Assembly (NCBI RefSeq): GCF_014196295.1
Contig: NZ_JACIDK010000006.1
Span: forward strand, 124,001-188,000
Length of the DNA stretch: 64,000 nt
From: Phenylobacterium haematophilum
Lineage (GTDB): Bacteria > Pseudomonadota > Alphaproteobacteria > Caulobacterales > Caulobacteraceae
Reading direction: 5' to 3'
Shown here: positions 1-8,320 of the stretch, piece after piece
How positions within the stretch are numbered: position 1 is the stretch's first letter
How the letters are laid out: each line of letters begins with the position of its first letter
Translations under genes and position numbers: made by a program
Notes under the pieces: generated by a model
Told to the model about the DNA's origin: nothing
Databases searched by the model: none
What the model saw: only the letters and a program-made list of their open reading frames with translations

Positions 1-480
1 ACGCCCGAGCGCGATGCGGCTGTCCGCCAAGTGCCCGACCAAGAGCCGCGTGTCCGGCCCGAGGGTGCGGACCTCGGCCTCGATTCGTCTCGATTGGACC
101 TGACCGCTTCGCCGCACCTGCACGGTCGTGATGGCCAGGTGCTCGGCCGCCAACCCGCCTGGCCAGACTAAGACATTGCCGGCCAGACGCCGCCCGGCGC
201 CGTCGGAGACCATGTAGACCACGTCGCGCCGCTGCGTCCGGGTCTGCTCATCGATGTAGCTGGCCAGGCCGCCCAGGCCGCCGTCACGATAGCGGAGGAC
301 GAGCGCGTCCGCCTCGCCTTCGAGCAGGTGCTCGAGTTCGATCTTCAGCACGCGGACGGTCTGAAAATGTTGGACGCTCAACGCCACCACGGTCGTGATC
401 ACCGCGATCAAGGTGATCCAGAGCGCCCCCCGGAACGCTGCGGCCTGGGGTCGGCGCCGGGGCGGACTAACGCGCGTCAA
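1..480 (-). CDS. Sensor histidine kinase, N-terminal part (cut by window edge)
   Basis: Reading the minus strand from a TTG at 480 gives 160 uninterrupted codons that run off the window in frame. An arginine-rich start is followed by one hydrophobic helix (about residues 19-40, core ALWITLIAVITTVVAL). A charged region of about 100 residues with no second membrane segment follows, as expected for a periplasmic sensor domain. No kinase motif (HisKA, HATPase) lies inside the window. The kinase call therefore rests on context: the start overlaps by 14 bases the end of an OmpR-type regulator on the same strand, the usual two-component arrangement. The TTG start is the best fit but is unproven. Confidence 0.7.
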   Translation of the reverse strand, partial: MTRVSPPRRRPQAAAFRGALWITLIAVITTVVALSVQHFQTVRVLKIELEHLLEGEADALVLRYRDGGLGGLASYIDEQTRTQRRDVVYMVSDGAGRRLAGNVLVWPGGLAAEHLAITTVQVRRSGQVQSRRIEAEVRTLGPDTRLLVGHLADSRIALGR

Positions 481-1144
481 GCTGGTAACCGGCGCCGCGG
501 ACCGTGTGCAGCAGCGGCGGCTCGTCCCCGTGCTCCAGCTTGCCGCGGAGCCGGCTCACGTGGACGTCTATGACATTGGTTCCGGGATCGAAGCTGTAAT
601 CCCACGCAGCTTCGAGAAGCATGGTGCGTGTTACGACCTGGCCAGCATGGCGCATGAAGTATTCGAGGAGTTGGAACTCCTTGTTGAGCAGCTCGATGCG
701 TCGGGCGCCCCGCTTGGCCGAGCGCCCTAAGAGGTCGAGCTCCAGATCGCCCACCTGAAGGGTCGTGGTGGCCGTGGCCGCGCCGGAACCCCGCCGGACG
801 ATGGCGGCGATCCGCGCCATCAGTTCCCCGAACGAAAACGGCTTTGTCAGATAGTCGTCGCTGCCCGCGTCCAGGCCCTTGATCCGATCGTCGACCTGCC
901 CGAGCGCGCTGAGGATCAGCACCGGTGTGGCCTGGCCCTGCGACCGCAGCGCTTGCAGCACGGAGAGACCATCCAGCTGCGGCAGGTTCCGATCGAGGAT
1001 GATCGCGTCGTAGGGGTTCGTGAGCGCGGCCGTCAGCCCGTCGAGCCCGGTCTCGGCGTGGTCACAGGCGTGGCCGAGCTCGGCCAAGCCCTGCTGGACA
1101 TAGCTGGCCGTCGCGCGGTCATCCTCGATCAAGAGAAGCTTCAT
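467..1144 (-). CDS. OmpR/PhoB-type two-component response regulator
   Basis: This 225-residue protein begins MKLLLIEDDRATASYVQQGL. The receiver domain (residues 1-115) has the acidic pair EDD, the phospho-acceptor aspartate in IILDRNLPQLDG, and the conserved lysine in LTKPFSFGELMARI. A winged-helix DNA-binding domain (about 130-225) ends in the family-typical VHVSRLRGKLE and TVRGAGYQL. The ATG at 1144 was chosen because upstream in-frame codons are low-complexity arginine-rich sequence that does not resemble a receiver. It forms an operon with the overlapping kinase. The target is unknown; nearby genes suggest metal or envelope stress, as in CopR/QseB-like systems, but that is inference. Confidence 0.92.
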   Translation of the reverse strand: MKLLLIEDDRATASYVQQGLAELGHACDHAETGLDGLTAALTNPYDAIILDRNLPQLDGLSVLQALRSQGQATPVLILSALGQVDDRIKGLDAGSDDYLTKPFSFGELMARIAAIVRRGSGAATATTTLQVGDLELDLLGRSAKRGARRIELLNKEFQLLEYFMRHAGQVVTRTMLLEAAWDYSFDPGTNVIDVHVSRLRGKLEHGDEPPLLHTVRGAGYQLDAR

Positions 1145-1203
1145 GGGCAGAGTCTGAAGGGTCCTCGGCATTCGATCCAGGGGGATGTCAGTCTCGGCGA
1201 TCG

Positions 1204-1240
1204 CCGCCAGCTGCCGGCGGGATCGACCGGCAGCTGGCGG
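1204..1240. promoter_or_regulatory. Perfect 14-bp inverted repeat between divergent genes
   Basis: The arms CCGCCAGCTGCCGG (1204-1217) and CCGGCAGCTGGCGG (1227-1240) are exact reverse complements with a 9-base centre. The repeat lies 60-96 bases upstream of the response regulator start (1144, minus strand) and about 240 bases before the divergent gene at 1483. No T-run follows on either strand, so an operator or mRNA leader hairpin is more likely than a terminator. Which protein binds it cannot be told. Confidence 0.4.
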
Positions 1241-1482
1241 GCTTGGCCGGCGCCTCGAGCGCGTCCACGGGGGGCAGGTGGACCGCTCGGCGTCACCGCG
1301 CCGCCACCGACCAAGATACGGCCGGGAACTTTCAGGCGAGTGGGGCCGGTGTGAACTCGATTTCATGTTCGCGGTCGGGGCTTCGGAGCCGCCATGATGA
1401 AACGGAATTCATCCTGCTCCCATGCGCACGACACCTGGCGGGTCCATCTGGTCTGCTCGCTTGGCGCAGAGGAGCGCCCCCC

Positions 1483-1917
1483 ATGATCAAGATCATCTGT
1501 GCAACTGTGATGGCGACAGCCGGACTGGCCGCGCCGGCCATCGGCGTCGCACAACCCGTCGGTCCCGCCCCGCCGCCGTTCGTCTATTACGTCGTGCCGT
1601 GCGGCAGTCCGGGCGCGATCGCGGCGACGCCGGCCTTGCCGCCATCGGCCGACCCGGCCCTGCCGGCGGAGGCCGTCTGCGTCGTGCCGGTCGCCACCGA
1701 TGCGGCTCCGCCGCCCCGCCCGCGCTATTCCTCCTATGCTTACGATCCTTGGGGCCCGAACTACTATTCAAGGCCGTTCTACGGCTCCTTCGGCCTCAGC
1801 TTCTTCAGTGGCGGCCACCGCGGCGGCGGCCACTTTAACGGAGGCCACTCAAGCTTCGGCCACGGTGGCGGTGGCCATTTCGGCGGTGGGCACGGCGGGG
1901 GCGGGCGCAGCCATTGA
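1483..1917 (+). CDS. Secreted Gly/His-rich protein of unknown function
   Basis: This 144-residue protein has a signal peptide (MIKIICATVMATAGLAAPAI, then a likely cleavage after GVAQ), a proline/alanine-rich middle, and a C-terminal tail of about 35 residues made almost only of glycine and histidine (repeats of GGHxGGG, FGHGGGG). The start is the ATG at 1483, preceded by AGAGGAG; longer in-frame starts would remove the signal peptide. The histidine tail suggests binding of divalent metal outside the cytoplasm, but low-complexity GH-rich tails also occur in proteins without known metal function. It is divergent from the two-component pair. I do not recognise a named family. Confidence 0.7.
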   Translation: MIKIICATVMATAGLAAPAIGVAQPVGPAPPPFVYYVVPCGSPGAIAATPALPPSADPALPAEAVCVVPVATDAAPPPRPRYSSYAYDPWGPNYYSRPFYGSFGLSFFSGGHRGGGHFNGGHSSFGHGGGGHFGGGHGGGGRSH

Positions 1918-2041
1918 ATCCGAGTCCTTGAGCTCGCCGCCGCGCGGCCGAGCGCGATCGCTTCACGAAAGGGCGTCGCAAGGCATCTGTGAGGGTGTAG
2001 TTTCGGGGCGTAAGGCGCGCCTGGACGGGAGGGAGCCAAAG

Positions 2042-2296
2042 ATGGAGACCTGGACCTATTCGGTCGTGCCGGTTCCGGGTGGCTGGGCGGTCGAACAACC
2101 TGCAGGCCTACCGCTCATGTTCCTCTCCGGGGGGCGCGCGGAAGCCAAGGCCAAGCAACTCGCCCAACAGGCGGCCGCCCAGGCTGGTTGCGCCGAGGTC
2201 CTCGTCTTCGATCGCGACAAAAGGCTCCTGGCCCGCCGGCGATACGCCCAGCATTTCGCTCCTCAGGTCTCCGAAGCGCCGCCACGAGCGGGATGA
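2042..2296 (+). CDS. Small DUF2188-like protein
   Basis: This 84-residue protein has the layout of the DUF2188 family: an N-terminal strand pair with SVVPVPGGWAVEQP, an alanine/lysine-rich helix (AEAKAKQLAQQAAAQAG), then EVLVFDRDKRLLARRRY. The family is small, cytoplasmic and of unknown function, often found near stress genes. The start ATG at 2042 follows a good GGGAGG ribosome site. The family call is from overall pattern only. Confidence 0.6.
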   Translation: METWTYSVVPVPGGWAVEQPAGLPLMFLSGGRAEAKAKQLAQQAAAQAGCAEVLVFDRDKRLLARRRYAQHFAPQVSEAPPRAG

Positions 2297-2363
2297 GGGC
2301 GAGGCGCGATCTCCCGCGTAGGCCCTTTAGGACCCGAGCGTCTAGGCGGGGTGACGGAGTCTT

Positions 2364-2825
2364 ATGGGTCGCGAGGTCGTCCTGGTCGTGGAAGACGACC
2401 CCGCATGCCGGGACCTGATCTCTGAGATCCTGGCGGACGTCGGCTATGACTGCTTGCAGGCCGACGGCGGCCGTGCGGCCATCGCGCTGATGGCGAGACG
2501 GCCCGACGTGCTGCTGACCGACCTGCTAATGTCGGACAAGGACGGCGTCGAAGTGATTATGGAAGTCCGGCGGCGTTGGCCCTCGACCCGGATCGTGGCG
2601 ATGAGCGGCGGATTCGGGATCTTCGAAGCCAGCCAGCTTCTCCGCACGGCCAATTTCGCGGGGAGGGTTTCGCGGCGTGCGCCGGGGGCCCGGAGGAGCC
2701 GTGGAGCGGTCGATGAGAGTCGGAGACGCCATGCGGCAAGCAGGAACACTCACCATATAGACCGTCCGCGGCGTCAGGAATCTCGTCGTTCCACTCCCTG
2801 GCGGCCCATACTTAGTCGGGCGTGA
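2364..2825 (+). CDS. CheY-like receiver protein, C-terminus degenerate
   Basis: Residues 1-85 form a recognisable receiver half: VVLVVEDDPACRDLISEIL with the acidic pair, the phospho-acceptor aspartate in VLLTDLLMSDKDG, and the switch serine in IVAMSGG. After about residue 90 the sequence turns into an arginine/serine-rich tail without the conserved KPF lysine or the last strand-helix unit. No other frame restores them. This is either a frame-damaged receiver or a truncated one that can no longer signal normally. The ATG at 2364 lies behind a weak GACGGAG ribosome site. No DNA-binding output domain is present. Confidence 0.5.
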   Translation: MGREVVLVVEDDPACRDLISEILADVGYDCLQADGGRAAIALMARRPDVLLTDLLMSDKDGVEVIMEVRRRWPSTRIVAMSGGFGIFEASQLLRTANFAGRVSRRAPGARRSRGAVDESRRRHAASRNTHHIDRPRRQESRRSTPWRPILSRA

Positions 2826-2887
2826 CCTGGTAATACCTGCCAGCTTCAGGGCGTCACCTCCCCAATTTGGCCCGTCGAGGCTTCTGG

Positions 2888-3196
2888 ATGTCAGCGAGTC
2901 GCAGTGAAGCCCTCATGGCCGCGAGGAAGCGTCTTCGGACGTTCGGCAGCGCGCCAGACCCGAAGAAACAGGCGCGCGAGTTGTATTCCGAACTCGTCCG
3001 GGCCGACGGGTGGACCCCGCGTGAGCGCGACGCCATCGACACTTGGCGCGACGCTCATGAGCCACTGACGAACCGGCGAGTTTGGCGGAAGCTAGGCGCC
3101 GATCGAACGCGGGGCTCCACGATAGACCGGCCGGGGCATCGACCTCACCTCGCGGCATGCGTCTTTACGACAGGGCGACCAGCGCCCGGAGCGTAA
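2888..3196 (+). CDS. Possible small hypothetical protein
   Basis: This open frame of about 102 codons begins MSASRSEALMAARKRLRTFG. Its first 70 residues look like a helical cytoplasmic protein (KKQARELYSELVRADGWTPR), but the last 30 resemble translated non-coding GC-rich DNA. There is no recognisable family and no clear ribosome site. It is reported because it fills an otherwise empty gap; it may well not be a gene. Confidence 0.25.
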   Translation: MSASRSEALMAARKRLRTFGSAPDPKKQARELYSELVRADGWTPRERDAIDTWRDAHEPLTNRRVWRKLGADRTRGSTIDRPGHRPHLAACVFTTGRPAPGA

Positions 3197-3270
3197 TCTC
3201 GTCGGCGGGACTGCGTCCGTACCTGACCGGGCTGTCGCCTCGGCGGCGGCCTCTTACGCAAGGACTCACC

Positions 3271-4629
3271 ATGCTCCATCTGACCAGCCTCGGCGGCGCC
3301 GGCACCGTCACGGGCTCCAAACACCTGCTCGAGTACGACGGCCGCTCGATCCTGGTCGATTGCGGGCTCTTCCAGGGTCAGAAGGCGCTACGCGAGCAGA
3401 ATTGGGCGCCGTTCCCGGTCGCTCCTGACGGCTTGGACGCCGTCGTCCTCACCCACGCCCACCTCGATCATTCCGGCTACCTGCCGAGGCTCGTCAAGGA
3501 GGGCTTCCGCAAGCGCATCGTCAGCACCCATGCGACGCTGGAACTCAGCGACATCATCCTGCGCGACAGCGGCCACATCCAGGAGAGCGACGCCGAAAAT
3601 GCGAACCGCCATGGCTATTCAAGGCACAAGCCAGCGCTTCCGCTCTACGGCGTGCGAGACGCCGAGCGGGCCATGGAGTTTTTCTCGCCCGCCGAGGTCC
3701 ACAAACCCGTCGAGCTGCCCGGCGGAGCGCGCCTGACGCTACGTCGCGCCGGTCACATCCTGGGCGCCGCGACCGCGGAGATCGCTTGGGCCGGCCAGAA
3801 GGTGGTCTTCTCCGGCGATCTGGGGCGCTACGATGATGCCATGATGCGCGATCCGGAGGTGGTGCCCGAGGCCGACTTCCTGATCGTCGAGTCGACCTAC
3901 GGGAACCGGCGCCACGAGCGGACCGATCCGACCGATGCCCTGGGCCGCGTGATCGAACGCACCGTTCAACGCGGGGGCACCGTCGTCATCCCGGCCTTCG
4001 CGGTCGGACGCGCGCAGTCGCTGCTCTATCACATCTGGAAGCTGAAGCAGGCCGGCCGCATTGGGCTGGTGCCCGTCTACCTCGACAGTCCGATGGCCAT
4101 CGACGTCAGCGAACTGCTCTGCAGCCACCTGGACGACCACCGGCTCACGCCGGAGGTCTGTCGCGCCGCCTGTGCGGTGGCGACCTATACCCGCGACGTG
4201 GAAGCCTCCAAGGAGATCACGCGCAACACCATGCCGAAGGTGATCATCTCCGCGAGCGGCATGGCGACCGGCGGGCGTGTGCTTCACCACATGAAGGCCT
4301 ACGGCCCGGATCGACGCAACACGATCCTATTCTCCGGCTTCCAGGCGGCGGGCACCCGTGGGGCGGCCCTGCTCGGCGGCGCCAAGGAGGTGAAGATCCA
4401 CGGCCAGTGGATCCGGATCGCCGCCGAGATTGAGAACCTCCCGATGCTCTCGGCCCACGCCGACGCCGAAGAGATCCTGCGCTGGCTGGGCGGCTTCAAG
4501 CAGCCTCCCAAGCGCACCTTCATCGTCCACGGGGAGCCCAACGCGTCTGAGACGCTGCGCACCCGGATCGAGGGTGAGCTCGGCTGGTCGTGCACCGTGT
4601 CGGCGCCGATGGAGAAGTACGAGCTGTGA
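3271..4629 (+). CDS. MBL-fold beta-CASP RNA-type metallo-hydrolase
   Basis: This 452-residue member of the metallo-beta-lactamase/beta-CASP family is related to CPSF73/YSH1-type RNA nucleases. The zinc-binding motif HAHLDH is in LTHAHLDHSGYLPRLVKEGF. Later metal ligands are seen in AGHILGAA and SGDLGRY. The beta-CASP region (ESTYGNR, PAFAVGRAQSLL, ISASGMATGGR) and the C-terminal RMMBL ligands (SAHADAEEI, IVHGEP) are complete, so activity is expected. The start ATG at 3271 follows AAGGA and gives the family-typical MLHLTSLGGAGTVTGS. The next gene begins inside its stop codon (GTGA), so the three genes 3271-7033 form one operon. Whether its real substrate is RNA here is unknown. Confidence 0.93.
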   Translation: MLHLTSLGGAGTVTGSKHLLEYDGRSILVDCGLFQGQKALREQNWAPFPVAPDGLDAVVLTHAHLDHSGYLPRLVKEGFRKRIVSTHATLELSDIILRDSGHIQESDAENANRHGYSRHKPALPLYGVRDAERAMEFFSPAEVHKPVELPGGARLTLRRAGHILGAATAEIAWAGQKVVFSGDLGRYDDAMMRDPEVVPEADFLIVESTYGNRRHERTDPTDALGRVIERTVQRGGTVVIPAFAVGRAQSLLYHIWKLKQAGRIGLVPVYLDSPMAIDVSELLCSHLDDHRLTPEVCRAACAVATYTRDVEASKEITRNTMPKVIISASGMATGGRVLHHMKAYGPDRRNTILFSGFQAAGTRGAALLGGAKEVKIHGQWIRIAAEIENLPMLSAHADAEEILRWLGGFKQPPKRTFIVHGEPNASETLRTRIEGELGWSCTVSAPMEKYEL

Positions 4630-6158
4630 GCCCATCTCTGGAGCCTGCGGACGCGATCCCCCAGGCGCCGCCACTCAAGGTACGGCGGCTGGGATTGGTC
4701 ACCCAGCATGAGGCGATCGTCGTGATGCGCACCGACTGCCACGTCTGTCGGGCCGAAGGGCTGACGGCCCGCGCGCAGGTGACGCTCTCGGCGAACGGGC
4801 GGGAGGCCTACGCCACGCTCTACCAGGTCGACGCCGATTGGCTGGGCCACGATGAGGCGGGTCTCTCGGAATCCCTCTGGAGCCTTCTTGGCGTGGAGGA
4901 GGGCGCCGCGGTCACGGTCCGGCACGCCCCCGCTCTGGAGTCGCTCTCCAGCATCCGCCGGCGGATCTATGGCCAACGCCTCTCGGCCGAGGCGTTCCAA
5001 GAGATTGTGACCGACGTGGTGGCGGGCCGCTACACCGACATTCACCTGGCGGCGTTCCTGACCGCCTCGTCCGCCCTGCCGCTGGATCATGACGAGACGG
5101 TCGCCCTGACGCGCGCCATGGTCGACGCCGGAGAACGCCTGACCTGGCCGGGCGGGATCGTCGTCGACAAGCATTCGGTCGGGGGCCTGCCGGGCAATCG
5201 CACGACGCCGATCGTGGTGGCGATCGTCACGGCTTTCGGACTGACGATGCCCAAGACCTCGTCGCGGGCGATCACCTCGCCAGCCGGGACCGCGGACACC
5301 ATGGAAACCCTGGCTCCGGTCGATCTGGACTTGCCGGCGATCCGAAGGGTGGTCGAGCGGGAAGGGGGCTGCATCGTCTGGGGCGGCGCCGTCAAGCTCA
5401 GCCCGGCCGATGACGTCTTCATCCGCGTGGAGCGGGTGCTGGACGTGGACACCGAGGGCCAGCTGGTCGCTTCGGTGCTCTCCAAGAAGATCGCGGCGGG
5501 CTCAACGCACGTGGTGCTCGATATCCCCGTGGGTCCCACCGCGAAGGTGCGCAGCGAGGCGGCCGGCCTTAGGCTGGCCGAGACGCTTGGTCGCGTGGCC
5601 AAGGCGTTCGGCCTCACCACCCAGAGCTTGATTTCCGACGGCAGCCAACCTGTCGGGCGCGGCATCGGGCCGGCTCTCGAAGCCCTGGATGTCCTGGCGG
5701 TCTTGCAAGGCGCCGCGGACGCCCCCCGCGACCTGCGCGCGCACGCCTGTGTTCTGGCCGGCGCCGCCCTGGAGTTCGGTGGCCTGGCGAAGCCCGGCGA
5801 GGGCGCGGCGCTCGCGGCCCAAGCGCTCGACGACGGCCGGGCGTGGACGAAATTCCAGGCCATCTGCGAGGCCCAGGGCGGACTGCGCACCCCGCCATCC
5901 GCCGCGCAGACGCAACCGCTCGGCGCCCAGCGCGGCGGGCGCGTGGTGCATATCAACAATCGCAAAGTCGCCCGGTTGGCCAAGCTGGCCGGCGCACCGG
6001 AGGCCAAGGCCGCTGGCGTGGCCATGACGGTGCGGCTCGGCGACGAGGTGGCGGCGGGGCAGCCCCTGATGATCGTGCACGCCCAGTCTCCGGGCGAACT
6101 CGCCTACGCCCTCGACTACGCCGCCCGCAACGCGGACCTGGTCGAGATCGAACCATGA
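4626..6158 (+). CDS. Putative thymidine/AMP phosphorylase, type-2 family
   Basis: This 510-residue enzyme belongs to the type-2 thymidine phosphorylase group, which is close to archaeal AMP phosphorylase. It would cleave a nucleoside or nucleoside monophosphate with phosphate to give a free base and a (deoxy)ribose phosphate. Visible hallmarks are an N-terminal extension of about 90 residues not found in E. coli DeoA, the signature DKHSVGGLPGNRTTPIVVAI, the phosphate/substrate loop TSSRAITSPAGTADTME, and a C-terminal lipoyl-like domain (GDEVAAGQPLMIVHA). The start is taken as the GTG at 4626, which overlaps the upstream TGA. Its stop overlaps the ATG of the PRPP synthetase. Substrate (thymidine or AMP) cannot be decided from sequence alone. 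Confidence 0.88.
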   Translation: MSPSLEPADAIPQAPPLKVRRLGLVTQHEAIVVMRTDCHVCRAEGLTARAQVTLSANGREAYATLYQVDADWLGHDEAGLSESLWSLLGVEEGAAVTVRHAPALESLSSIRRRIYGQRLSAEAFQEIVTDVVAGRYTDIHLAAFLTASSALPLDHDETVALTRAMVDAGERLTWPGGIVVDKHSVGGLPGNRTTPIVVAIVTAFGLTMPKTSSRAITSPAGTADTMETLAPVDLDLPAIRRVVEREGGCIVWGGAVKLSPADDVFIRVERVLDVDTEGQLVASVLSKKIAAGSTHVVLDIPVGPTAKVRSEAAGLRLAETLGRVAKAFGLTTQSLISDGSQPVGRGIGPALEALDVLAVLQGAADAPRDLRAHACVLAGAALEFGGLAKPGEGAALAAQALDDGRAWTKFQAICEAQGGLRTPPSAAQTQPLGAQRGGRVVHINNRKVARLAKLAGAPEAKAAGVAMTVRLGDEVAAGQPLMIVHAQSPGELAYALDYAARNADLVEIEP

Positions 6159-7033
6159 CGCGCCAGCTGCTGCTCGTCATGCCCGGCAACGAGGCCTTTG
6201 GGGGGCGCCTGGCCACGGCGCTTGAGATCGAAACCACGCCGCTGGAGACACGCCGCTTCCCGGACGGTGAGAGTTACCTGCGGTTCACCGGCGACATTGC
6301 TGGCGCCGAGCTGGTCGTGGTTTGCACGCTGGCGGCGCCCGATCCCCAGTTCCTGCGCCTGGTGTTCGCCGCGCGCACCGCGCGCGAACTTGGCGCAGCC
6401 AAACTCACCCTGGTCGCGCCCTATCTCGCCTATATGCGCCAGGACAAGCCGTTCCATCCCGGCGAGGCGGTGACCTCCACGCACTTCGCGAGCCTGCTCT
6501 CCCGCGAGTTCGACCGCATCGTCACGGTGGATCCCCACCTGCACCGGCGCAAGACCCTGTCAGAGATCTACAGTATTCCCGCCGAGGTGGTGCATGCCGC
6601 CCCGGCTCTCGCCGCCTGGATCAAGGCGAACGTCGCACTCCCGTTGGTCATCGGTCCGGACGTCGAGAGCGAGCAGTGGGTCTCGGAGGTCGCCGAGGGC
6701 GCGGGCGCGCCGGCAGTGGTGCTTCGCAAGGAGCGCTTCGGAGATCGCGACGTCCGAATCTCCCTGCCGGACCTCCAAGCCTGGCATGGCCGCACGCCCG
6801 TGCTTGTCGACGATATTGTCTCGTCGGGCCGAACCATGATCGAAGCGACACAGGGCTTGATCGCCGCGGGCCTCGTTGCGCCGGTCTGCGTCGGCGTCCA
6901 CGCCCTCTTCGCCCAGGACGCCTATCAGCGCCTCGCCGAGACGGCGCAGCGGGTTGTGTCCACCGATGCGGTTCCCCACCCGAGCAACGAGATCTACCTC
7001 GCGGATCTGCTGAGCACGGCGTTGCGCGTCTGA
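6155..7033 (+). CDS. prs: Ribose-phosphate pyrophosphokinase (PRPP synthetase)
   Basis: This 292-residue protein would make PRPP from ribose 5-phosphate and ATP. It has FPDGESYLRF near the N-terminus, the catalytic segment APYLAYMRQDKPFHPGEAVT, the metal-binding VDPHLHR, and the PRPP loop VLVDDIVSSGRTMIEA. It is shorter than housekeeping bacterial PrsA (about 315 residues) and resembles the shorter archaeal-like group. It overlaps the phosphorylase gene by ATGA, so the two are likely translated together. This suggests linked handling of ribose phosphates released from nucleotides. The genome probably has another, housekeeping, prs elsewhere (inference). Confidence 0.92.
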   Translation: MTRQLLLVMPGNEAFGGRLATALEIETTPLETRRFPDGESYLRFTGDIAGAELVVVCTLAAPDPQFLRLVFAARTARELGAAKLTLVAPYLAYMRQDKPFHPGEAVTSTHFASLLSREFDRIVTVDPHLHRRKTLSEIYSIPAEVVHAAPALAAWIKANVALPLVIGPDVESEQWVSEVAEGAGAPAVVLRKERFGDRDVRISLPDLQAWHGRTPVLVDDIVSSGRTMIEATQGLIAAGLVAPVCVGVHALFAQDAYQRLAETAQRVVSTDAVPHPSNEIYLADLLSTALRV

Positions 7034-7254
7034 ACCCGACCGCCGATCTCACGCGGACCTGGGAGCCCGTTCGCCTTGCTATCGGCCTGGGGCTGCGCCC
7101 CCTCCGCTTAGCCCAGCTCTCCCAACTCCGGGGCGTGGGAGGCTGAAGAGCGTCCCAGTGCGTAAGGCTCAGCAGTGTGCGGCGTCGATATCGGAAGGGT
7201 GCGCTTGCACAGACTGCGGGTGTTCGGCCCGCACGTCACACTTGGAGAGATGCC

Positions 7255-7446
7255 ATGGCTTGGCTTTCGCAAAACTGGATTTGGATCCTCGCGGGTCTCG
7301 CCTTCGTGGCGCTTCACCTATTCGGGCATGGCGGTCACCGCGGCCACGGCGAGGGTCAGCGTGATGAAGGCGGTCCTCACGGGCATGGCCTCGACGACCG
7401 GGCGCTGCCGACGGATCGCCCTGCGTCGAGCGACCCGCGGCGGTGA
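7255..7446 (+). CDS. Small DUF2933-type membrane protein
   Basis: This 63-residue protein has one membrane helix (NWIWILAGLAFVALHLFG) followed at once by a glycine/histidine stretch (HGGHRGHGEG) and a hydrophilic tail. This is the pattern of DUF2933-type proteins common in copper and heavy-metal loci. The ATG at 7255 follows GGAGAG. Two similar small proteins occur at 36314-36610 and 52850-53056. Function unknown; binding of metal at the membrane is inference. Confidence 0.65.
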   Translation: MAWLSQNWIWILAGLAFVALHLFGHGGHRGHGEGQRDEGGPHGHGLDDRALPTDRPASSDPRR

Positions 7447-8320
7447 GGGCGGGACCTTCTGGGGTCCAGAAGTGCCGGCCTAGCTGCGACCGCACCAGTT
7501 CGTCGGGAGACAAGTCCGGCGCCTCACGCGTCGCCACGGGATGGACGCCTTCAGCAAACGGGCGACAAGTAGACGCCACACAAAGCCGTCCGCAATCCTT
7601 CCCCCGCTGAGATTCTCAGCGGCGTCTTTGGCGCGCTGCCGCTGTTCAGCGGTTAGCCCGCGCAGGACATTGGGCCTTTCTTCGGGCCCTCTCAGAGCCG
7701 CCCTTTTCAATGACGTCATCGTGTTCGAACTGATCTTCATCGCTGCGAGCATCTGCGCCCTGGTGCGGATCCAGTTCGACAAGACCGGTCCTGGAACGTC
7801 GCCGCTAATCTAGATGGGCAGATTCATGCGTGACCGGCGGACCTGCCGGAAAGGTTCGAGCGGCGACCGCCCGCCCATTCCTTGTCACCCAATTGCAAAA
7901 GACTCGCGCGCCCGTCAGGGACCCCGCTGGTACGCTCGCCGGCGCTCGCGGAAATCGCTAAGCCTAAGGACATGGGCGGCGCGCGCCTCCTGCAAGTCGG
8001 ACTTTGCGCCGCCGCCATGTCCGTAATGGTGATCCGCGGGGTGGGTCTCAGCGGCCTCTCCCTGCTTTCACACGTCGGAAATTTCGGGCCCACGCCGCCC
8101 TCCACAGGATCTGGATGGCGACCCTCCACGCAGCATTGCACTATTCCACAGACATCTATTCGACGATGGGATTTGGAGGCCCGATCCTCTCGCGCACCAA
8201 GTGCATCCTTGTCTTCGCGCAAGGCGTCAGCGGGTTCGGGGGTCGTCGGCCGATTCGGCTGAGCCATGGCCGCCGTAACCGCCATGCATGGATCTGCCGC
8301 CGAAGGGCCGGCAGGTTCAG
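7447..8320. other. Stretch without a confident gene
   Basis: These 874 bases hold only weak open frames. The least unlikely is on the minus strand, 7480-7782 (100 codons, containing LRGLTAEQRQRAKDAAENL), which looks partly protein-like but has a poor C-terminus and no family. Frames on the other strand read as arginine/serine-rich shadow. No tRNA, repeat or insertion sequence is seen. Confidence 0.5.

Noticed and set aside
7089..7101. Possible terminator GGGGCTGCGCCCC after the PRPP synthetase gene
   Set aside because: Only a 5-bp stem without a T-run; too weak in GC-rich DNA.
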